A stretch of 64,000 bases of DNA, from the NCBI GenBank assembly GCA_020639095.1, contig JACKHH010000003.1:1-64000 (forward strand), given 5' to 3'. The notes beneath the pieces were generated by a model. It ran no database searches, had not been told where the DNA came from, and was given only the letters and a program-made list of their open reading frames with translations. Below, one piece after another: positions 34,739 to 42,754 of this stretch. The translations under genes were made by a program, and so were the position numbers. Each line of letters starts with the position of its first letter. The stretch's first letter is position 1. The stretch comes from Phycisphaerales bacterium (GTDB lineage: Bacteria > Planctomycetota > Phycisphaerae > UBA1845).

Positions 34739-35868
34739 TTACGTTGGATACCGGGCGGGCACCGCGATTGCTCTACGTCATCACCGATCTTGAGGTTGGT
34801 GGGGTGCCGCTACACCTGCTGCGTCTTGCGCCCGCGGTGCGTGACGCGGGTTATGCGGTGGCGGTCGCGAGTCTCAAGTCACCGGGGCCGGTGAGGGATC
34901 GCTTGCGCCACGCAGGGATCGACGTGCTGACCTGCAATGCCGGCGGTGCGTTTGATTGGCGTTTGATAGATCGTCTGGGGCGGTTGATCAGCGACTTTGC
35001 GCCGGATTTGGTGCATACGCTGCTTTTTCACGCGAATGTCGCGGGGCGGCTGGTCGGGGCACTGTGCGGTTTTCCGCGTGATCGGTTGGTGTGTGAGATT
35101 CAGACGGTGGAGATCGAACGCCGCTGGCACCTGTGGGGCGATCGGCTGACGTATCGACTGTGCCGCTGCCTCGTTGGCAATTCCCCATCAGTGGTCGATC
35201 ATCTGCACGCACGGGCGAAGGTGCCGCGCGAACGCTTGCGATTGGTGCTGGGGGGCGTGGATGTTGCCCGGTACGCATCGGCTGACGCGTTGCCGCGTGA
35301 GGCGCTGGGCGTGCGTGCGAATGAGAAGGTGCTGCTCTGGGTGGGGCGGATGGACCCGGTGAAGGGGCTCGACACGCTGGTGGCTGCGGTGGATCTGGTG
35401 CGACGCAACTGGCCGGTGAAGCTGCTGCTGGCGGGCGATGGCCCGGAGCGTGCGAACGTTGAGAGCGGCATCGCGCGGCGCGGGCTGGGAGATTGTGTTC
35501 GGTTGCTCGGGCGACGCGACGACGTGCCTCGGATTTTGAAGTCGGCGGATGTGTTCGTGCTGCCGTCGCGTACGGAGGGCTTGCCGAACGCGATCCTCGA
35601 AGCCATGGCGGGCGGGGTTCCGGTGATTGCGACCGATGTTCCGGGCAGTCGCGATCTGGTGACGGACGGTGTGACCGGGTTGCTGACGCCGGTTGACGAT
35701 GCGCATCGGCTTGCGGTGGGAATCGAGAAGTTGCTGAGCAATGCGGTGGCGGCGCGGCGGATGGCGGAGAACGCCCGCGAGATGGTCGCACGGGAATACA
35801 CGCTGGAGCGGTGCCATAAGCGATACTTGGAGTTGTATCGCGAGGTGCTCGCCGACGGACGTGCGTGA
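34735..35868 (+). CDS. Glycosyltransferase family 4
   Basis: A 377-residue GT-B enzyme, retaining, likely building surface polysaccharide. It shows LLYVITDLEVGGVPLHLLRLA at the N-terminus, the LLWVGRMDPVKGLDTL turn starting the donor domain, and the EX7E motif in RTEGLPNAILEAMAGGVPVIATDVPGSRDLVTDG. The ATG overlaps the stop of the acyltransferase-like gene (ATGA). The frame continues 12 codons upstream inside the previous gene, so that start is not used. The acceptor is unknown. Confidence 0.92.
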   Translation: MITLDTGRAPRLLYVITDLEVGGVPLHLLRLAPAVRDAGYAVAVASLKSPGPVRDRLRHAGIDVLTCNAGGAFDWRLIDRLGRLISDFAPDLVHTLLFHANVAGRLVGALCGFPRDRLVCEIQTVEIERRWHLWGDRLTYRLCRCLVGNSPSVVDHLHARAKVPRERLRLVLGGVDVARYASADALPREALGVRANEKVLLWVGRMDPVKGLDTLVAAVDLVRRNWPVKLLLAGDGPERANVESGIARRGLGDCVRLLGRRDDVPRILKSADVFVLPSRTEGLPNAILEAMAGGVPVIATDVPGSRDLVTDGVTGLLTPVDDAHRLAVGIEKLLSNAVAARRMAENAREMVAREYTLERCHKRYLELYREVLADGRA

Positions 35869-35900
35869 GTTGAATCCTTTACGGGGTGGAGCGAGCACGG

Positions 35901-36599
35901 ATGACGGAGTACGTCGCGGAGGTCTCGCCGGTTCGCGAAGTGTCGCTATTGGGCACTGCCGATCTTGCGTACTGGACGGACAGGCTCGCTCCTTACGGTC
36001 TTCGTCCCGCAACGCGAGCTGACCGTGCGGTGATTCACATCGGAGTGACCGCCGCCAGGTTTCGCGGGATTCGCTTTCGTGAATTCATCATCGGTGTGGC
36101 GACGCGTGATGCTCCGGGCACCGAGACGCATGACGGCGTGTTTCTCGTGCAAGCGTTCAGTTCTTTGCGTTCCTTCGCGTTCATCGAGCGGGTTTTCTTT
36201 CATACGCCGTATTCGGCTGGCAAGATCATGTTTTGCACTGAGGTGCCCGTGTCGCTGACACTGCACAGCCCGCGTGGGGCGCTGCTTTGCACGGCTTTGA
36301 TGCGGGGCGACGAACGCGCCCTGCTTCGAACAGCGCATGAGCATTGGGAAGGGCCGGTTTACCTTCCAGGCAAACCCGGACAAGCCAAGCCGGTTTCGCG
36401 GGTCTTCCTCGCGAAGCTCTGCGGCGCGACTTCGACATTCGCGTATGACATCGCCAAGGACTCGGTTTCGTTCAGCCCGAGTGATGCGCTGCCGGTGTTT
36501 CAGGAATTGATCGAGTCCGGGTTTCAAGGCGCGGAGTGGTCGGTACGGACGAACGCAACCCACGCACGTTCCAAGACGCAGGTTCGCGACGACGTCTGA
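35901..36599 (+). CDS. Conserved-looking protein of unknown function
   Basis: A 232-residue soluble protein following the GT4 gene by 32 bases on the same strand. GGAG lies about nine bases before the ATG, five codons inside a GTG-initiated frame. It shows a repeated pattern of beta-strands (AVIHIGVTAARFRGIRFREFIIGVA, VFLVQAFSSLRSFAFIERVFFHTPYSAGKIMF) that reminds me of the acetoacetate-decarboxylase fold, but no active-site lysine motif was recognised. There is no signal peptide. It may belong to the preceding polysaccharide genes. Confidence 0.65.
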   Translation: MTEYVAEVSPVREVSLLGTADLAYWTDRLAPYGLRPATRADRAVIHIGVTAARFRGIRFREFIIGVATRDAPGTETHDGVFLVQAFSSLRSFAFIERVFFHTPYSAGKIMFCTEVPVSLTLHSPRGALLCTALMRGDERALLRTAHEHWEGPVYLPGKPGQAKPVSRVFLAKLCGATSTFAYDIAKDSVSFSPSDALPVFQELIESGFQGAEWSVRTNATHARSKTQVRDDV

Positions 36600-36641
36600 G
36601 TCATTCGCGCGCGCCGACAGTTGCGATCGGTCGGCGTCGGA

Positions 36642-39600
36642 TCAGTTGCCGTGGGCTGTACCTGCGGCGGGCTCGGACTCTTCAATCAGCGCGTATTCGT
36701 CCCAGTGCGGGGCGTCGAAATGCCACCATTCCGTGGCCAGTCCAGTGAAGCCCTCCATGGTCATCACGTCGGAGAGCAGCTCGCGGTTCACCAGCGATTC
36801 GGCGGATCCGCCGGTGTAGTCGCGGTGGGCAGCCTCGGTGAAGTCGTCGTAGGGCGTGGGCATTTCCAGTTCGTGGCCTGCGCGATCGACGAGCGTGACG
36901 TCGACGGCTGCCCCGCGGTTGTGACGCGATCCGCGCGCGGGGTTCGCGACGTAACGCGAGTCGGGCATGATCTCCCACATCGTGCGCTGCACGGACAGCG
37001 GGCGGAAGCCATCGTAGATTTTGAGACCCAAGCCCCGACGCACGAGGCGCTCCTGCGCATGGTGAAGGCGCTCTGCCACTGACTTACGCAATTGGCAGCG
37101 CAGGTCCGCGGGATAAAGCGTTTTGCCGGTGAAGTTTTCCGACGTGGCGTAGCGCAGGTCGATCATGATGCGTGGATCGACGTCCGCGACCTCGACGAGC
37201 GGATCATCGGCTGAATCTACTGGTGCGTTCGTCGCGTTCAGCGCGGGCGGTGCTTGCAGGATGTAGGCAGTGCCACTGCGCGGCAGCCACCAGACGTTCT
37301 CAAGATCTGCCCGGGTGTATGCAATCATGCCTTGTTCCGGCGTCGGGCTCGCGGGATCGTTGACCAGCACGTTGCCGTCTTGATCGAAACCAACGAGCAC
37401 GAGCAGGTGGCCTTCGGTCGATTTGTACGGTGCGCCGGGCAGTTCACCATCCTTGGCTTCGATGGAGATGATCAGTGGTTGGTCTTGCGCGATGAGCGCT
37501 TCGACGCGCGACCAGTCGGCGAAGCGATCGAGATATCCGGGCACGCCATAGCTGTACGCTTCCTGCACCGCACGCGGCCAGTTGCCGTAGATTCCGTTGG
37601 TGTGATCGTAGATCGTCTCCGCAATCTCCTCCGTTGGCCGATCCACCCCGCGATACGCGAGCACCATGCTCACCGACGTGGGGCTGCAAATCTTGCCGCG
37701 AATTGCTTCACGCTCCGCTTTTTGACTGCGGAAAGGAACGGGGAGGCGACGCTGCCAGCGTTCCTCGGGTGGTGATGCCGGCGCGGATGGTGCGGGCAGT
37801 GATGTGAGCAGGTCGGACGTGTCGGTGAAGGTTACGTCGACGCGCGCGATGCGCAGCTTCGCGTACGCGGTGGCTGGGCTGTTGGGGATCGGTCCGCAGA
37901 CGGCGCGCACGCGATACTGCAGCCGGTCGTAGCGTTCCTCGGACCAGAGGTAGTCGGTGTCGATGTACATCGCGCCGGACGCGGTGCCCGCGACGGGTTG
38001 AGGTTGCAATGTGCCGCGATCCGCGATCCGCAGCCAGTCGGTCCAGGAGTCGTCGCGCTGTCTGCCGACGCGGGCTTCGACGGAATAACCGACGTGCGGT
38101 GGGGCGTCGATGTTCCACGAGAGCAACGCCTGATTGAAAAGCACGTTGCTGGTGATGACCGGTGACTCGTAAGCACCAGCCGGTGTGTTTTCATTCGCCG
38201 GCGGCACCTCGATCAACGCGTTCAGCTTGTCGTGTGCAACGTGCTCGTGACGCATCTTGCGCGCGACCGGTTTGCCACAGAGCAAATCGTCGATGCCCGC
38301 AGCCATTTCTTCGAGATATGCTGATCCGTTCGCGTGATGCGTCATGCCGACGATGACGTACACCTGGTCGCCGTGGTCGACGCGCGCGGTATCGAGGTGC
38401 CAGTCCTCCCACCCGCCGCTTTTGCGGATGATGCTCAGGTCCCGGCCTTGGAGTCCTTTGACGAAGTTGCCGTTGTGGTGTTCGAGGCTGGGGGCTGCGA
38501 AGATTTCGCGCATCCGCAGGCTCGCCTCCGCATTCACCAAGTTGCCTTGTTCCATCATCAGGTAGAAGCGCAGGCACTGTCGCACGGTGGCGCCGTGCGA
38601 GTAATCGTGGACCGGGTCGCCGAAACGCGGCGAGCCCTGCGCGTAGTGCTTGCCATACCACAGGCCGGTCTGCTTCTCCTGGTCGTAGAACTGGTAGCGC
38701 TTCGACTGGAGCAGCTCTTGCGTTTTCTCAATGCCGACGATGTTGCCATACTTGGCAGCCAGCGCGTTGTCCGAGAGCTTGATCATGCGTTCAAGTTCGT
38801 GGCGCACGTCGTCGGGCAGGGCGCGGGCAGACTCCGGGTGTTGATCGAAGTACGCGAGCAGGATGCAGATCTTGGGTACGCTCGCGGCGTAGAACATCGC
38901 GTCGGGATGAATCAGCGCCAGTCGCAGATCGGTCAGCGAAAGTACGCCGAACGCGCGGTCGCCTTCGGGAATGTCGTGTCGCTGCGCCACCCGTGCGTCG
39001 AGCCGCACCAGCGCTTGCTGCAACTGCACGTCGGTCGGCGTGTCGTCGTTAATTCGATACTCCTGCAAGTGCATCGCCTCGCGCCAGTCACGGGCTGGGT
39101 AGCGTACGTCGATCGGGCTGTCGTTGCGGCGCGCAGCCACTCCCGCGTTGAGGGTTTCTTCGGTGATCCGCGTGGCGGTAGGTGAATTCGCGAGCGTGTC
39201 CGCCATGATTCGCTCTGCGTCCGGTTTGAGTCGCAGCACTTTGATGCCGCGACAGTTCTTGTCGCCGTTGACGTACTCGACGAGCGGTTGCTCACGAACC
39301 GCCTTCCCCGCGGAGTGGAGGAAGTCGACGGTGCCGTCCTCGGCGATCGCAATCAGCCCGACGTGTCCGCACCACTGCGATTCGTCGTTGCCGCGGATGA
39401 TGTTGACCATGTCGGCATCGCGGAACTCGTGCTGCACGTCGGGGATGCGCTCCTTGGGGATATACCAATCGGAGATCGGCTGGTCGGGGATATCCTCACC
39501 GATGCCGAACTTCGCGAAGAACCGGGAGCGGCGGCAGACCTGCGTGAGCGGCACGGCGACTTCGCCGCTACCGACCTGTTTCGTGAGGTCGTCGAATAGG

Positions 39601-40184
39601 AACGCGTTGTTGGGGTTCCAGTCGCCAAGCCCGTAGTGGTTGCGCGTGAGCATCCCGATGGCGCCGTCCTTGTAGCGGATGCGCTGAAGCGTTTGCAGGA
39701 AGGTCCACCAGTCGTGCGAAAGCGCCATCGAATACATGTGCTCGCTGAAGACGACGCAGTCGCTTTTGTTCAGGCAGTAGATGGGGTCGGGGTCGTACGC
39801 TTCGTAGGGAAACTCGCCAAGCAGGTAGATGTCGTATGGCTGGCCGATGTTCTGCCGGCCGAGGCGGATGATGCGCTTGTGCAAGTCGGGTTCGATCGCG
39901 GGCAACGCACGCAGGTAACGATCGACGTCGGATTCGTCGAAGGTGTACAGCGGTTTGTCGAGCAGGTCGGAGACATCGGGCGCTTGAGCTTGCTGCTCGG
40001 GCGCATCTGTAATGTCAGCGCGTGAGGAACTGGACGAGCGACATCCCGTAGTGCCTGTCAAGCAGACAAACACTACCGCCGCGAGCGCGAACAACCACGC
40101 TCCCCTCCCCCTGCGAGGGGAAGGGGTCGCGTGTATGAGCCGTCGGCAACCAGAATCGCTCCGCGTTCGTGCAACTTCGCTCAC
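36642..40184 (-). CDS. Four-module peptidoglycan hydrolase/peptidase lipoprotein
   Basis: An 1180-residue exported protein. Signal peptide with lipid-anchor Cys48 (TGTTGC; the -3 residue is atypical). Module 1, about 95-325: DUF1460/NlpC-P60-like, Cys143 (NKSDCVVF) and His274 (CGHVGL). Module 2, about 360-640: class A beta-lactamase fold with S435-V-P-K438, S471-D-N473 and K588-S-G590. A beta-sandwich linker follows (about 660-790). Module 3, about 813-980: C39-type peptidase, Cys833, His926, Asp943, with Gln821. Module 4, about 990-1160: VanX/DdpX-type D-Ala-D-Ala dipeptidase, His1088 and Asp1095 in SRHNRGAAVD, Glu1152 and His1155 in EWWHF, Arg1061 in GFRP. All key residues are present. GTG with GGGAG six bases upstream. 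Downstream of, and in the same direction as, nagB. Confidence 0.9.
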   Translation of the reverse strand: MSEVARTRSDSGCRRLIHATPSPRRGRGAWLFALAAVVFVCLTGTTGCRSSSSSRADITDAPEQQAQAPDVSDLLDKPLYTFDESDVDRYLRALPAIEPDLHKRIIRLGRQNIGQPYDIYLLGEFPYEAYDPDPIYCLNKSDCVVFSEHMYSMALSHDWWTFLQTLQRIRYKDGAIGMLTRNHYGLGDWNPNNAFLFDDLTKQVGSGEVAVPLTQVCRRSRFFAKFGIGEDIPDQPISDWYIPKERIPDVQHEFRDADMVNIIRGNDESQWCGHVGLIAIAEDGTVDFLHSAGKAVREQPLVEYVNGDKNCRGIKVLRLKPDAERIMADTLANSPTATRITEETLNAGVAARRNDSPIDVRYPARDWREAMHLQEYRINDDTPTDVQLQQALVRLDARVAQRHDIPEGDRAFGVLSLTDLRLALIHPDAMFYAASVPKICILLAYFDQHPESARALPDDVRHELERMIKLSDNALAAKYGNIVGIEKTQELLQSKRYQFYDQEKQTGLWYGKHYAQGSPRFGDPVHDYSHGATVRQCLRFYLMMEQGNLVNAEASLRMREIFAAPSLEHHNGNFVKGLQGRDLSIIRKSGGWEDWHLDTARVDHGDQVYVIVGMTHHANGSAYLEEMAAGIDDLLCGKPVARKMRHEHVAHDKLNALIEVPPANENTPAGAYESPVITSNVLFNQALLSWNIDAPPHVGYSVEARVGRQRDDSWTDWLRIADRGTLQPQPVAGTASGAMYIDTDYLWSEERYDRLQYRVRAVCGPIPNSPATAYAKLRIARVDVTFTDTSDLLTSLPAPSAPASPPEERWQRRLPVPFRSQKAEREAIRGKICSPTSVSMVLAYRGVDRPTEEIAETIYDHTNGIYGNWPRAVQEAYSYGVPGYLDRFADWSRVEALIAQDQPLIISIEAKDGELPGAPYKSTEGHLLVLVGFDQDGNVLVNDPASPTPEQGMIAYTRADLENVWWLPRSGTAYILQAPPALNATNAPVDSADDPLVEVADVDPRIMIDLRYATSENFTGKTLYPADLRCQLRKSVAERLHHAQERLVRRGLGLKIYDGFRPLSVQRTMWEIMPDSRYVANPARGSRHNRGAAVDVTLVDRAGHELEMPTPYDDFTEAAHRDYTGGSAESLVNRELLSDVMTMEGFTGLATEWWHFDAPHWDEYALIEESEPAAGTAHGN
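40099..40128. repeat. CCCCTCCCC...GGGGAAGGGG palindrome inside a signal peptide
   Basis: A GC-rich inverted repeat (TCCCCTCCCCCTGCGAGGGG, then AAGGGG) that lies within the coding sequence of the four-module lipoprotein, encoding PSPRRGRG just before the hydrophobic core. A related copy is intergenic at 47908-47945. Confidence 0.7.
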
Positions 40185-40231
40185 GTGCTACTCCCGGGAT
40201 TCGCGGAGCGTTTGCTTGTTCGCCCGCTCCG

Positions 40232-41032
40232 CTAGGTCATTTTTCCAATCATGCGCGGGATGAGCCGCTTCTTTTCCTCAAACACCCAGCGGTAGTAGTC
40301 CGCGCGTTTGAGTTTGGACCCAGCCTCCGCGTCGAGCAGCACGGTTACGTGCGGGTGCATTTGCAGCACACTGGCACTGACCTGCGCGGTGATCGGGCCT
40401 TCGATGGCTTCGGCGATGATGTCCGCTTTTTTCGCACCGTTGGCGAGCAGGATGATCTCCTTGGCCTCCATGATCGTACCGACGCCCATGGTGATCGCAA
40501 ACCGGGGAACCTCGTCCTCGTGTTTGAAGAAGCGCGCGTTGTCCTCGATGGTCTGCTTGGTCAGCGTTTTGAGACGCGTCCGCGAACCGAGCGACGAGCC
40601 CGGCTCGTTGAAGGCGATGTGCCCGTCGCCGCCGATCCCGAGAATCTGGAGATCGATGCCGCCCGCTCGCCGCATCTCGGCTTCATACCACTCGCAGAAC
40701 TGCTCGACGTTCTCCGCGTGGCCATACGGCACGTGTACCCGGCGCGCGTCGACGTTGATGTGGTTGAAGAGGTTCTGGTCCATGAAATAGCGGTAACTTT
40801 GATCGTGGGAGGGGGCGAGGTCGAGGTACTCGTCGAGGTTGAACGTGGTGACTTTCGAGAAGTCGAGGCCCTCTTCCTTATGCAGACGTACAAGCTGCTT
40901 GTACGTACCCACCGGTGTCGATCCGGTGGCGAGGCCCAGCACCGAGCTGGGTTTCTTGAGCAGTTGCCGGCTGATCATTTGCGCAGCCAGTTGGCTCATT
41001 TCCTCGTACGACTTGGTGATGATGATCTCCAT
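40232..41032 (-). CDS. nagB: Glucosamine-6-phosphate deaminase
   Basis: Converts glucosamine-6-phosphate to fructose-6-phosphate and ammonia, the entry of amino sugars into glycolysis. At 266 residues it matches E. coli NagB along its length as I recall it: VLGLATGSTPVGTY, FNLDEYLDLAPSHDQSYRYFM, GIGGDGHIAFNEPGSSLGSRTR, and the GVGT turn. The start has GGGAG eight bases upstream; an open frame extends 56 codons further but has no site and lies in the divergent promoter region. No nagA is seen in the window. It heads toward the four-module lipoprotein gene, 48 bases away, and may be co-transcribed with it. Confidence 0.95.
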   Translation of the reverse strand: MEIIITKSYEEMSQLAAQMISRQLLKKPSSVLGLATGSTPVGTYKQLVRLHKEEGLDFSKVTTFNLDEYLDLAPSHDQSYRYFMDQNLFNHINVDARRVHVPYGHAENVEQFCEWYEAEMRRAGGIDLQILGIGGDGHIAFNEPGSSLGSRTRLKTLTKQTIEDNARFFKHEDEVPRFAITMGVGTIMEAKEIILLANGAKKADIIAEAIEGPITAQVSASVLQMHPHVTVLLDAEAGSKLKRADYYRWVFEEKKRLIPRMIGKMT

Positions 41033-41156
41033 GGTTGGTCTCCCGTTGCTGCGAGTTGAGAAGTGAACTTGGCATGATGTTCGAGACCGATCGGCGATGG
41101 CCCGGCTGCGGGCGCGGCGGGCACGTCTTGCCGAGGTGTTTGCGTGATGCGGTTTG

Positions 41157-41162
41157 ATTATA
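41157..41162 (-). promoter_or_regulatory. -10 element of nagB
   Basis: On the minus strand TCTGCTATAATC, an extended -10 (TG-N-TATAAT). The transcript would have a leader of about 118 bases. The same 12 bases occur upstream of the GH16 gene at 24254-24266. Confidence 0.5.
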
Positions 41163-41238
41163 GCAGAGCCGCGTGCGCCGCGATCGGGAATTTGCGACAA
41201 ATGTTACACGATTGCGCGCCGTGTGTTGGTCGGTTCGC

Positions 41239-41244
41239 TATAAT
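41239..41244 (+). promoter_or_regulatory. -10 element of the sugar nucleotidyltransferase gene
   Basis: TATAAT within CTATAATGACG, 43 bases upstream of the ATG at 41287. The 11-base string CTATAATGACG is repeated exactly upstream of murQ at 44959-44969. No clear -35 is seen. Confidence 0.5.
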
Positions 41245-41286
41245 GACGACGTCAGTCACTTCTTGTTCCTACGCAGGAGATCACGC

Positions 41287-42543
41287 ATGTCCCGCCCGCT
41301 AATCATCTATGAAGACAGTGGTTTTCGTAACCTGTTGCCGCTGACGTACACGCGGCCGGCGTGCCGTTTGCGCTGTGGAATTGTGACGTTGTGGGAAAAG
41401 CTCGCCGCATGCTACCCAGCCGCGAGCGCAATCGTCGTACACGCGCGCGACTACATCGCGCCGGTTGTCGCAGAGGAACTGTCCGCGGTCAACGTGAACA
41501 ACTTTGACGGCGACGCCGCCCTGTTTGTCAGTGGGCGCGTGCTGGTGTCTCCGAGCTTGGCTAGGGAAATCCCCTTGGATGGCTCCGACGCCGCCTATGT
41601 ATCGGATGGTGTCGTGGTGGCTGCACGGGTGAGCGGGGCGCGCTGCGCGGAGCTGCGCAAGATGCTCAAGCAGGGGCCGCTGCCCGACGGCTGGTCGCAC
41701 GGTCTGGCCGTGCGCGAGATTGAAGCCGCAGTGATCAAGTACCCCTGGGACCTGATCCATCACAACCCGGGCGAGATCACCGCGGATTTTGAACGCATGG
41801 GCTTGGGTGGAAACATCGCGGGCAGCGTGCACGAATCGGCAGTCCTGGTAGATGAGGGACGCATGCACATCGCCGACGGAGCTTCCGTCCATCCCGGTGC
41901 GATCCTCATTGCCGAGGGCGGGCCGATCTACCTGGGGCCGAAAGCGAAGGTGATGGCCGGTGCGGTAGTAGAAGGGCCGGTGGCGATCGGCGCGAAGTCA
42001 TCGATCAAGATGCAGGCGAAGATCTACGAAGGTACGACAATCGGCGAGTTCTGCAAAGTCGGCGGCGAAGTGGAGGAGAGCATCTTCCAGGCGTATTCGA
42101 ACAAGCAGCATGACGGGTTCCTTGGCCACGCCTTCCTCGGCGAGTGGATCAACCTGGGAGCCGATACGAACAACTCCGACCTCAAGAACAACTACAGCAC
42201 GGTCAAGGTGACCATCGACGGGCGGCAGGTGGATTCCGGCTCGCTGTTCGTGGGCAGTACGATTGGCGACCACAGCAAGTGCGGAATCAACACGATGCTG
42301 AACACCGGTACGGTGATCGGTGTGGGGTGCAACGTGTATGGCGCGGACTTCCCGCCGAAGTATATTCCGTCGTATTGCTGGGGTGGCGGCGGTGGCTTTG
42401 TGACGCACGAACTCGCGAAGTTCCTGGAGACGGCTGAGCGGGTGATGGCGCGTCGCGATCGCAAACTGACACCGGCGGTTCGCGCGATGCTGTCGCGCGT
42501 GTTCGAGTTGACGGCGCACGAACGCGACGCGGTGTTGAGCTGA
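41287..42543 (+). CDS. GlmU-like sugar nucleotidyltransferase / acyltransferase
   Basis: A 418-residue two-domain enzyme. The N-terminal half (about 1-190, LIIYEDSGFRNLLPLTYTRPACRLRCG) is of the divergent NTP-transferase type found in bifunctional GlmU relatives; the C-terminal half (about 205-380) is a left-handed beta-helix of hexapeptide repeats (HPGAILIAEGGPIYLGPKAKVMAGAVVEGPVAIG) as in the acetyltransferase part of GlmU. It probably makes a UDP- or NDP-amino sugar, but the N-terminal domain lacks the standard LAAGxGTRM signature, so its substrate is open. AGGAG lies eight bases upstream. Divergent from nagB across 255 bases. Confidence 0.85.
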   Translation: MSRPLIIYEDSGFRNLLPLTYTRPACRLRCGIVTLWEKLAACYPAASAIVVHARDYIAPVVAEELSAVNVNNFDGDAALFVSGRVLVSPSLAREIPLDGSDAAYVSDGVVVAARVSGARCAELRKMLKQGPLPDGWSHGLAVREIEAAVIKYPWDLIHHNPGEITADFERMGLGGNIAGSVHESAVLVDEGRMHIADGASVHPGAILIAEGGPIYLGPKAKVMAGAVVEGPVAIGAKSSIKMQAKIYEGTTIGEFCKVGGEVEESIFQAYSNKQHDGFLGHAFLGEWINLGADTNNSDLKNNYSTVKVTIDGRQVDSGSLFVGSTIGDHSKCGINTMLNTGTVIGVGCNVYGADFPPKYIPSYCWGGGGGFVTHELAKFLETAERVMARRDRKLTPAVRAMLSRVFELTAHERDAVLS

Positions 42544-42566
42544 GTGGTGTGGACGTTTCACGCTGC

Positions 42567-42669
42567 GGGTGGCACGGTCTGACGAAGTCAGGCCGTGGTC
42601 ATGGCGAATCGACGTGGTGTGCGCTTCAGCGTTTGGCTCCACGGCCTTGCTGCGAAGACCGTGCCACCC
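42567..42669. repeat. Inverted pair of GGTGGCACGG repeats
   Basis: Two arms, CGGGTGGCACGGTCT...GGCCGTGG (from 42567) and CCACGGCC...AGACCGTGCCACCCG (to 42670), face each other around about 40 bases. The arms pair over 16 outer and eight inner bases. The family recurs at 7399-7431. Confidence 0.75.
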
Positions 42670-42686
42670 GTTTGCTGCCCTGCCAT

Positions 42687-42736
42687 GTGGGACCGGCTTT
42701 CCAGCCGGTCATGACCGGTTGGAGAACCGGTCCCAC
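42687..42736 (-). repeat. 50-bp cruciform palindrome, copy 3 (reversed)
   Basis: The copy in reverse orientation relative to those at 20231 and 23115: outer arms GTGGGACCGG and CCGGTCCCAC, inner hairpins CCGGCTTTCCAGCCGG and CCGGTTGGAGAACCGG around TCATGA. Confidence 0.9.
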
Positions 42737-42754
42737 AAAACGCGATTCCCGCGG

